A stretch of 32,844 bases of DNA from Deltaproteobacteria bacterium (GTDB taxonomy: Bacteria > Myxococcota_A > UBA796 > UBA9615), in the NCBI GenBank assembly GCA_002724675.1, contig PBPL01000227.1:1-32844 (forward strand), given 5' to 3'. This document shows, piece by piece, positions 26,001 through 32,844 of this stretch (positions are counted from its first letter, which is position 1; the number at the start of each line of letters is the position of its first letter). The notes beneath the pieces are model-generated. The model did no database searches and was not told the DNA's origin. It saw only the letters and a list, made by a program, of their open reading frames with translations. The translations under genes and the position numbers were made by a program.

Positions 26001-29000
26001 TCAGTCCGCCGTCAGTTCCTCTTTGAACATCGCCGAGGAGCCGGCCAAGAAGTCGGCCAGGGCCACCTCTCCCTCGTCCACCTTCTTGAGGAGGCTCTTC
26101 TGGGCGAGGTAGTCCTTATTGACCAGACCGGCGCGGCTCTGCAGCAGACGCCAGCTCTTGCGACGCTCGACACAGTAGAGCACCAGCTGCCGACTCAGGG
26201 TCCGGTACTGGATGGTGCCGTCGTCCTGGGGCAGCTCGATGTACACACCGAAATTGGGAACGTAGGCCCGGTGATCCTCAGCGAGGTGCCGGCGGTGCAC
26301 GATGTCGTTCATCGTGAGGCGAGCGAGCATGTCGTCGATGTGAGTCAGGCCATCGAGCTTGTCGGCTCGAGCCTTCTTGAAGTGCTTGCGGAAGCGAGCC
26401 TCCGTCGCCGCCCAGTGAGCGATAGTGTAGTGGTATCGCAGGTTGGCCGCCTTGTGCCTTGCCTCCCACCAGTCCTGGTTCGTTGCCGGGTTGCCCTTGA
26501 GGTCGAAGCACTCACCGTAGGTCTCGCCAGCCTTCGGGTTGAACACGAACTCAGGCAGACCACGGGAATCCCGGGCCGCCCGAGCCTGGAAGTTGGACTG
26601 GTCATCCCCCACACCGTGCTCCGGCTGGCAGGTGGTGAAGCACTGGTAGAAGGCGGTGCCCCGATAGGCCAGCCCATCGAGGATGGCTTTGTAGAGCTTC
26701 GGCGGATTGGCCATGGACACCTGGCCCACGAGGGGCGAACCGTGCCCCGACGTGAAGATCTCGGCGAGGCCCTTCTTCTCGACCAGCTTGCCCTGGCTGG
26801 CACGACCGAACTGATTCATGTCGAAGCCGCCTGCCATGGGGGAACTGTCCGAATTCTGGCCGCCGGTGTTCGAGTAGACCTGCGTGTCGAGCATCAGCAA
26901 CTTCACGTTGGGGCGGTTCTGCAGCACCACCTTGCTGACGTTCTGAAAGCCAATGTCTCCCATACCGCCGTCGCCGCCAATGGCCCAGGCCTTGGGCAAC
27001 TCGACCACTTCCTGGTCGGTCATCGCATCATCGGTCATGTGGCTGAGGTCGAAGAACTCGTCGGCATCCAGGAGCGTGCCTTCCCGGTCCAACAGGGCGT
27101 CAGCCAACCGCTCCGGCACAACAGAGCGCCGGGCGTGGTCCATGATGAAGCTCTCACCGAACATCCAGGTGATGGTGGAGCCATCCTGAAACAGGGAGTT
27201 CATCCACGGATAGGGATGGGGATTGTTCGGGGGAGTCGAGCCATACACCGTGTTGCAACCGGTGTGGGCTCCCATGGCCATCACGCTCATGCCGTTGGCG
27301 AGGCGTCCGTCCAGACTCTGCCAACCCTTGTGGTTGAAGGCGTCTTGGCGCATCACAGCGGCAATGGCACCGACAATCTCGGCGTCGCTGATCTCAGGGT
27401 GTGCATCAATCCGCGCCTGGGTGTCGGCATCGTCCTCACCGCCAAGCGCCATCAACACGTGAGCCACCGCGGTACGGAACAGGGCGTAGCCCTCGGCATC
27501 GCTCGCCTTGAACGCCTCGAGCCGCGCCAGGCCATCGGCCTCCAACCTCTCGGCCTTCTCGACCAGCCGCTCGGCCTTTGCGTGGTAGAGCGGACGCATG
27601 AAGGCTTCCGTCAGCGTCGCCAAAGCACGCAGAATGCTCTTCTCACCACATCCCGCGCAGGCGCCATCGCCGGAGACCAGCGCATCGTAATTGCGGCGCA
27701 CCATCAGGTGGTTCCGCAGGGCAGCAGCACGACTGTCTCCCGGGTTGGCTCCGTCGTACATTCCGAGGAACTTCTGCGGCGTATCCGGCAAGAGGTCCAG
27801 GAACGCAATCCCGGTCTCGTGCTCTGCGTTGAGGTGCTCGGTTTCCTGCGCCATGACCAGCGCCTCGTGGTCACCACAGACCGCCACACACTCTGCGCAG
27901 CCCTTGCACAGATCGGACACGAAGATCGAGAAGACGCCCCCGCTGCCCGGGTTCTTCTTCTCGGGCGATCGGAAGATGGCGTTGACCTTCCCATAGGCCA
28001 CCGGCACCTGCTCCATGATCGCGAGGAACTGCAGCCGGCCCTCTTCGCTGAGGCCCTCGATCCCGTCGAGCTCAGCCCTCACCACCTCGTGGAACGGCAT
28101 CTTCTCCTTGGCCTTCACCACGGCATTCATCGTCGTGCGAAGCCGTTCTTCCAGAGCCGGTATGGCGTCCACAAGGACCCGGCGCTGGTCCGCATCACCC
28201 ACGTAGTGCCTCGCGGCCGTTCCCAGGATCGTCGTGAGGTCCTGTGCCGTGTTGGGAAGCGCTGTGTCCGGGCAGGCCGAGATGCACTCCATGCACTGAG
28301 TACAGTTCTCGGGAATAAACACCGGCGTCTCTCGCCTCGCCACATACTTGCTGGCTGTTGCGCCCGACGCAGCCGCCATGATGCCGACCGCCGCGAGCGG
28401 CGAGGCCGGCTGGTTGTAGCCATGACCTGAGCGATACTCACCGTCAAACACATCCAGCTTGAACAAGGGCGACCGCTCCGGCTGTTCCTCGGGTCGGGGC
28501 ACATTGCTGCGTGACCCAATCTGCACCAGAGGCAGGTGAGCATCGCCGCGCATGCTGGAACGATCCGGCTCATCGATCTCGCCGTAGCGGATCTCTTTGA
28601 CCAGCTCGAAGCCCTGGGTCATGACCGTCATGTTGGAGTCGACGACGGCCTCACCCAGGTGCCCGAACTTCTTGTTGTACTGCTGCCGTACCACCTGGCG
28701 GAAGTGATCGCTCCCAATGCCATTGTCTTCCAGGAAGGTCGACACCTGGAAGAAGGCCCCGAGGAACGAGTTGCCCTGCATCCGAAGCTGGAGATCAGCC
28801 CGGTCGGTCGCTTCTCGAGCGACCTTGAAGCCAGGAAGGATGAATACGCGGATCCGATCCTCGAGGATCTGCTTGCGAGCCGCCCTCGGGATGCGGGACC
28901 ACGCGGTCTCGGGGTCCTCGTCAGACTCCCAGACGAAGGCTCCACCGGGAGCGATGCCGTGCAGGGGATTCATGTGTGTGAACGCCTTGGGGTCACAACA

Positions 29001-30662
29001 AAGCACCACGTCCACATGGGCCAGGTCACAGTTCACCCGCACACGCTCAGGTGCAACGACCAGGAAATAGGCCGTCGGTGCGCCCTTCTTCTCAGAGCCA
29101 TACTTCGGGTTGGCGCTGATGTGCACCAACTCTTCCAGGCGGCCGAACTCGTCGCGGTCACCCTTCTCCTGGGCAAGATAGTCCCCGAATTCACCGAGAA
29201 TGGCCGCAAGGTTTTTTCCGGTAGTGACCATGCCCCAACCACCGATGGAGTGCAGCCGAACAGCAATCGCCTTCTCGGGAAGCAGCGAAGGTCTGTCCTC
29301 TGAGACGACGGCATAGGGGTGGTCGATGCCGACAACCACGTGCCGGTGCCCGCCAGCGGCGGTCATTCCGTCCTGTCGGGCGCCCTTGCCCATGACGTAC
29401 TCGTACACACCCAAGACACCCTCAGGGCGGAAGTCTCGAGAACCGATGCCGTACTCACCGGTGAAGATCTCGGGCAACTGGTCCGGAGAGACCGCTGGGA
29501 TCCCATCGGCGCTCGTCTGGTGGAGGTGGTTGTTGAGGGCCTTGTTCAACGCCGTACGGATGTCTCGACCCAGCGGATTGTCCCCCGCCATCGCCTCGCT
29601 CGTTCGCTCGAGAATGATGACCCGTCGTTTGCCAGCCAGCGCCTCGACTACAGCCGCCTCTGGGAACGGTCGAATGACGTTGATGTGGATGGAGCCGACG
29701 TTCTCGTTCCTGTGCTCACGCAGGTAGTCGCAAGCTGCTTCGATGTTCTCGGCGGCCGACCCGAGCGAGACGAACAGCGTGTCAGCATCGTCACACTTGT
29801 AGGACGTCACGAACGAGTAGGTCCGGCCAGTCAGCTCGGCGAAGTCTGCATAGGCAGCCTGCAGGAACTCGAGAATGGGCTCGGTGAAGTTGTTTCGGCG
29901 CGCGATGACGCCGTTCATGTAGTGCTCTTGGTTCTGAACCGGCCCGAGCAGAGTCGGGTTGCGGAGGTCGACACCCGCTGGGACACGGCGGCGTGTGGGA
30001 CCGAACAGCTTCTTTTGCGCATCCGTGGGACATTCGATGATGTCGTCATGGGCGCCCAGATACTCTCGAAGTAGCTCGGCCTCCGGCGCCAGGAATGTGC
30101 GCTCCAAGTGAGTCGTAAGAAAGCCGTCCTGAATGTTCATTCCTGGGGTCAAGCTCAGCTCGGTGACCCGCCGCAAGATAATGGCCTGATCTGCTGCTTG
30201 CTGGGCATCCTTGGCCATGAGCATGATCCAGCCCACATCCAGCGCCGCATAGAAGTCATCATGACCGCAGTGCACGTTGAGCGCGTGCTTGGTGAGCGCC
30301 CGAGCGCCGATCTGAACCACCAGCGTCGAGAGCTTGCCGGGGGCGTGGTAGTACTGCTCCACTCCGTAGACGAGCCCCTGGCCCGAGGTGAAGTTGACAG
30401 CCCGGCGACCCGTCACCGAATAGGCGATGGCGCCACCCTGGGCAGCATGTTCACCTTCAGCCTCGATGGCGATCTTCGGGTTGCCAAAGACATCCAACTT
30501 GCCTGCCGCTCGCGAGGCCTCGTAGATCTCACCCATTTGAGTCGACGACGTAATTGGATAGAACACCCCACCCTGGGTGATGCGCGTCTCGACGTATTCA
30601 GAAACAAGTGTGTTCCCGTTCGAAGTGATCCGAATGCCCGGATACCGCGGCAGTGTAGCCAT
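26001..30662 (-). CDS. nifJ: Pyruvate:ferredoxin (flavodoxin) oxidoreductase, extended form
   Basis: 1553 residues, against about 1170-1200 for usual single-chain enzymes. It converts pyruvate plus CoA to acetyl-CoA and CO2, passing electrons to ferredoxin or flavodoxin in the cytoplasm. The order is canonical: N-terminal domain (YPITSSTQMGE), core domain II, gamma domain (HSIGGWGMVTTGKNLA), two 4Fe-4S motifs (Cys787/790/793/797 and Cys919/922/925/929), then the TPP domain with GDGGMGDIGFQN (about 1230-1241) and NTGGQNSDSSP. The proximal cluster ligands appear present: GACAGCGE (Cys1002, Cys1005), TGC (Cys1136) and a Cys at 1341 or 1345. Two regions are longer than in the Desulfovibrio enzyme: about 120 residues between the 4Fe-4S motifs and about 130 between Cys1005 and Cys1136. 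Pyruvate is the likely substrate, but another 2-oxoacid is possible. Confidence 0.93.
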   Translation of the reverse strand: MATLPRYPGIRITSNGNTLVSEYVETRITQGGVFYPITSSTQMGEIYEASRAAGKLDVFGNPKIAIEAEGEHAAQGGAIAYSVTGRRAVNFTSGQGLVYGVEQYYHAPGKLSTLVVQIGARALTKHALNVHCGHDDFYAALDVGWIMLMAKDAQQAADQAIILRRVTELSLTPGMNIQDGFLTTHLERTFLAPEAELLREYLGAHDDIIECPTDAQKKLFGPTRRRVPAGVDLRNPTLLGPVQNQEHYMNGVIARRNNFTEPILEFLQAAYADFAELTGRTYSFVTSYKCDDADTLFVSLGSAAENIEAACDYLREHRNENVGSIHINVIRPFPEAAVVEALAGKRRVIILERTSEAMAGDNPLGRDIRTALNKALNNHLHQTSADGIPAVSPDQLPEIFTGEYGIGSRDFRPEGVLGVYEYVMGKGARQDGMTAAGGHRHVVVGIDHPYAVVSEDRPSLLPEKAIAVRLHSIGGWGMVTTGKNLAAILGEFGDYLAQEKGDRDEFGRLEELVHISANPKYGSEKKGAPTAYFLVVAPERVRVNCDLAHVDVVLCCDPKAFTHMNPLHGIAPGGAFVWESDEDPETAWSRIPRAARKQILEDRIRVFILPGFKVAREATDRADLQLRMQGNSFLGAFFQVSTFLEDNGIGSDHFRQVVRQQYNKKFGHLGEAVVDSNMTVMTQGFELVKEIRYGEIDEPDRSSMRGDAHLPLVQIGSRSNVPRPEEQPERSPLFKLDVFDGEYRSGHGYNQPASPLAAVGIMAAASGATASKYVARRETPVFIPENCTQCMECISACPDTALPNTAQDLTTILGTAARHYVGDADQRRVLVDAIPALEERLRTTMNAVVKAKEKMPFHEVVRAELDGIEGLSEEGRLQFLAIMEQVPVAYGKVNAIFRSPEKKNPGSGGVFSIFVSDLCKGCAECVAVCGDHEALVMAQETEHLNAEHETGIAFLDLLPDTPQKFLGMYDGANPGDSRAAALRNHLMVRRNYDALVSGDGACAGCGEKSILRALATLTEAFMRPLYHAKAERLVEKAERLEADGLARLEAFKASDAEGYALFRTAVAHVLMALGGEDDADTQARIDAHPEISDAEIVGAIAAVMRQDAFNHKGWQSLDGRLANGMSVMAMGAHTGCNTVYGSTPPNNPHPYPWMNSLFQDGSTITWMFGESFIMDHARRSVVPERLADALLDREGTLLDADEFFDLSHMTDDAMTDQEVVELPKAWAIGGDGGMGDIGFQNVSKVVLQNRPNVKLLMLDTQVYSNTGGQNSDSSPMAGGFDMNQFGRASQGKLVEKKGLAEIFTSGHGSPLVGQVSMANPPKLYKAILDGLAYRGTAFYQCFTTCQPEHGVGDDQSNFQARAARDSRGLPEFVFNPKAGETYGECFDLKGNPATNQDWWEARHKAANLRYHYTIAHWAATEARFRKHFKKARADKLDGLTHIDDMLARLTMNDIVHRRHLAEDHRAYVPNFGVYIELPQDDGTIQYRTLSRQLVLYCVERRKSWRLLQSRAGLVNKDYLAQKSLLKKVDEGEVALADFLAGSSAMFKEELTAD

Positions 30663-30844
30663 AGCCCCTAGACCTCCCTGTCTATTTGCGGCCCCTATTC
30701 TCCTTTATAGGAACTTGCGCGCAAGAGGGACTCGCTCCAGGAGCCCCAAAACCACCTCCTCAAGTCATGGCCTCGACCAGCCCGGACTCCAGGCCTAGGC
30801 GTGGTAGCTTTGCTCGCTGGCAGAGGGCAAACCTAGGAGTTCCC
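30663..30844. promoter_or_regulatory. Divergent intergenic region with 12-bp palindrome
   Basis: These 182 bases separate the oxidoreductase (minus) from the partial lipoprotein (plus). They contain an exact palindrome cttgcgcgcaag at 30714-30725, about 50 bases upstream of the oxidoreductase start, next to the AT-rich tcctttatagga (30701-30712). Both could be part of a promoter or operator for the oxidoreductase gene. AGGAG at 30835-30839 is the ribosome site of the plus-strand gene. No RNA gene is visible. Confidence 0.4.
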
Positions 30845-32844
30845 GTGCGACGCAATCCTCACCCAAACCGAACCCTAGTCTCCATTTTACTCTGCGCCCT
30901 CGTCGTGCCTCTGGGCCTAGGCTGCCACCGCCCCTGCAACGAAGACTCCATCGAAATTGGGGACCCATACCGGAACTGGCAGGACATTGAAGTCACGCCA
31001 CCTACTGTGGAGATAGAGCCTCTGGCTGCCGGCACGGAACAGCGCATCGAGGTCACGGTGTCCAACGAAGGCGAGAATGACCTCGAGTTCGACTCGGTCT
31101 CGCTGGCCAGTTGGTCCGACTCTAGCTTTCAGTTGGACGAAGCGACGATCCCCGAGCTGCTGGAGCCCGACGAAGAGACTGTTGTCGCAGTGGACTACAC
31201 GGCTGGCGCGCTCATTGACCGACTGGCCGCGCTGGACTTCCGCACAAACGACCCCGACGAAGGACGAGCGACAGTCGTCTTGCAGGGGCGCTCCGTCCAG
31301 GATAGCCCCCACGCGAGCCTGGCCTCTCCCATCATCGACTTTGGCTTCCAGTACATCGATCAGGAGGACCGACTTCAAGTACAGATCTCCAACGAGAGCG
31401 CCGACCCCTTTCGCATCACGTCCATCGAACTCGTGCAGTCGGAAGCCGCCCCCGCGTTTCACCTGGGCTGCCCTGGGGTCCCGGTGGCCAACTGCACGCT
31501 CGAGACCTGGAACAACCTGGTGGCACCCGACCTCCTGGCGGACGAAGTCACCAGCGAGGCGCCGGCGGTCATCGAGGTCGTCTTCCTTCCCACCAACCTG
31601 CAAGAGGCCGGCGGACTCCTTCAGATCGCGACAACCGACCCTCAGCGACCCGTCTTGACCGGGCTCCTGCGCGGCAACGCGGACAATGGAGCGGGTTGCA
31701 CGGCCCCGACCATCGCGATCATCGGAGACCCTGGGCCCTTTGGCGAGCTGACAGAGCCCACAGATCACCTCCAGGTCTCGGTCCACGTGTCCGACTCGGA
31801 GCAGCCTGCCCACACGCTTCTTGTAGAGCTGTTCCTGGCGGACCAACTCTATGCAGACGAGTTTGCTGGCACCGATGGCAACGTAGCCTTCGACCTAATC
31901 GTGGACTACCACGAGCTTCCGGCCGGGCTGCACACCTTCACTCTGCGAGTCACTGACGGCTGTCCGAAGTCCAACGAGGCGACCTTTGTCGCTTCGGTCC
32001 TCCAGGCTCCAGCCCCGCCCACTCTAGACACCGACGGCGATGGCTGGCCAGCAGGAGATGAACAGGACTGCGACGACACCAACCCTGACATCTACCCCCA
32101 CCGAGTCGAACTCTTTGACGACCTGGATAACGACTGCGATGGAGCCATCGACGAGGGCACCGAGGGGTGGGACAACGACTGCGATGGCTACTGTGCCCAC
32201 AGCAGTTCCTGTCACGGTCAGGGACCGGCGCCGGGGACAGGCGATGACTGTACAGGGCTAGCATCAGAGCCCTTTGGAGACTGTGACGATTCGGCTGCCG
32301 ATGTCGATGGTGATGGGATAGCCGATGGCTCAGAGGTATTCCCCGGTGCTACAGAGTCCCCCGACTACCGCGATCAAGACTGCAACGGAACCGTAGACGA
32401 GGGGACCTCTCTGGCCGACGACGACGGCGACGGCTTCAACGAGAATGGATTCTCAGGTGGAGACAGGGACTGCGACGACACCAATCCTCAGGTGTTCCCG
32501 GGAGCCATCGAGTGGTGCAACGAGTTGGACGCCGACTGTGACGGAGAGGTCGACAACGACTGTATCGACGCATCGCCGAGCCCACGCATTGCCGGAGACC
32601 TGCGAGGCGAAGACTACTTGGTTCCCCTGGGTGGCGAGACTCAGGTCCAAGTGACGGCGTTCTCAAGCGACGAAGCGCTGACCTATCAATGGACGGCAGA
32701 CACCGGTACCTTCGATAGCGACGTGACCGATGAGCCCTTCGCAACGTGGATTGCACCGGAAGCGGGAGCCGAGACAGCCGACCTGATCGGCGGCCTCGCG
32801 AGCCTCGCTGTGGACGTGACCGACAGTGGCGGGCAGCGCTCCAC
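30845..32844 (+). CDS. Lipoprotein with ASH/Ig-like domains and MopE repeats, 3' end missing
   Basis: The frame from GTG 30845 stays open to the right edge (666 codons), with AGGAG 5 bases upstream. The signal peptide (MRRNPHPNRTLVSILLC...) ends near GLGC with Cys27; the lipobox is imperfect. Two domains like ASPM/SPD-2/Hydin ('choice-of-anchor D') modules follow: about 45-155 (TVSNEGENDLEFDSV) and 160-280 (IDFGFQYIDQEDRLQV). Then come an Ig-like domain to about 390, MopE-type Asp/Cys repeats at about 397-580 (DTDGDGW, DCDDTNPDIYP, DLDNDCDGAIDEG, DCNGTVDEG, DDDGDGFNENG, DADCDGEVDNDC) and the start of another Ig/PKD-like domain. This is a large calcium- or metal-binding-type surface protein by appearance. 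No enzyme motif is seen in the visible part. It is divergent from the oxidoreductase. Confidence 0.85.
   Translation, partial: MRRNPHPNRTLVSILLCALVVPLGLGCHRPCNEDSIEIGDPYRNWQDIEVTPPTVEIEPLAAGTEQRIEVTVSNEGENDLEFDSVSLASWSDSSFQLDEATIPELLEPDEETVVAVDYTAGALIDRLAALDFRTNDPDEGRATVVLQGRSVQDSPHASLASPIIDFGFQYIDQEDRLQVQISNESADPFRITSIELVQSEAAPAFHLGCPGVPVANCTLETWNNLVAPDLLADEVTSEAPAVIEVVFLPTNLQEAGGLLQIATTDPQRPVLTGLLRGNADNGAGCTAPTIAIIGDPGPFGELTEPTDHLQVSVHVSDSEQPAHTLLVELFLADQLYADEFAGTDGNVAFDLIVDYHELPAGLHTFTLRVTDGCPKSNEATFVASVLQAPAPPTLDTDGDGWPAGDEQDCDDTNPDIYPHRVELFDDLDNDCDGAIDEGTEGWDNDCDGYCAHSSSCHGQGPAPGTGDDCTGLASEPFGDCDDSAADVDGDGIADGSEVFPGATESPDYRDQDCNGTVDEGTSLADDDGDGFNENGFSGGDRDCDDTNPQVFPGAIEWCNELDADCDGEVDNDCIDASPSPRIAGDLRGEDYLVPLGGETQVQVTAFSSDEALTYQWTADTGTFDSDVTDEPFATWIAPEAGAETADLIGGLASLAVDVTDSGGQRS

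Noticed and set aside
26271-28430. A 719-codon open frame on the plus strand opposite the oxidoreductase
   Set aside because: It lies wholly antisense to a gene with clear cofactor motifs. Its translation is low-complexity His/Arg/Val-rich with no family signal, as expected from a GC-rich codon-position shadow.
30917-31846. A 309-codon open frame on the minus strand in the right end
   Set aside because: The opposite strand carries a continuous frame from GTG 30845 with ribosome site, signal peptide and recognisable domains. The minus frame has none.

Overview
The window looks like a chromosomal segment of a GC-rich, Gram-negative bacterium of the Myxococcota / former Deltaproteobacteria type. 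This is an inference. The evidence is many Asp/Ser-rich secreted proteins and lipoproteins, Cys/Asp repeats of the MopE type, a MYXO-CTERM-like protein tail, two giant Ser/Thr kinase-ATPase-TPR proteins and a single-chain pyruvate:ferredoxin oxidoreductase. I see no rRNA, tRNA, CRISPR array, transposase, integrase or phage gene. Gene density is high and no gene-free stretch exceeds about 240 bases.

Left part (2-15058, all + strand): the 3' end of a secreted PPC-repeat protein with a 21-bp coding minisatellite, then a hairpin and an AT-rich promoter-like stretch with a 16-bp palindrome. A close run of envelope genes follows: a subtilisin-like protease (2210), a MopE-motif lipoprotein (4702), a small lipoprotein (5771), a lipoprotein with Ig-like and CARDB-like domains (6577), an 800-residue FG-GAP/VCBS-like lipoprotein with an unusual Ser/Thr-alternating C-terminus (8268), and a protein with a MYXO-CTERM-like tail (10754). 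Gaps are 5 to 83 bases, so much of this may be one operon devoted to cell-surface or secreted functions. A cytoplasmic AAA+/DUF4143-type ATPase (12097) and a beta-helix lipoprotein (13631) follow in the same direction.

Middle part (15079-24890): two paralogous cytoplasmic signalling proteins, each Ser/Thr kinase + P-loop ATPase + TPR-like helices, lie on the minus strand. Between them, on the plus strand, is an 801-residue lipoprotein (18893-21298) that I read as a bacterial relative of the Phytophthora GP42 / Pep-13 'transglutaminase elicitor' family. A ComEA-like helix-hairpin-helix segment appears to be spliced into its catalytic region. This is the most interesting element of the window.

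Right part (24993-32844): an orphan PqqB-like metallo-beta-lactamase-fold protein is convergent with an unusually long (1553 residue) NifJ-type pyruvate:ferredoxin oxidoreductase that has two expanded regions. A divergently transcribed, GTG-started lipoprotein (30845) runs off the right edge; it carries ASH-like and Ig-like domains and several MopE-like Asp/Cys repeats.

Family names are assigned from motifs recognised by eye. No database search was possible.
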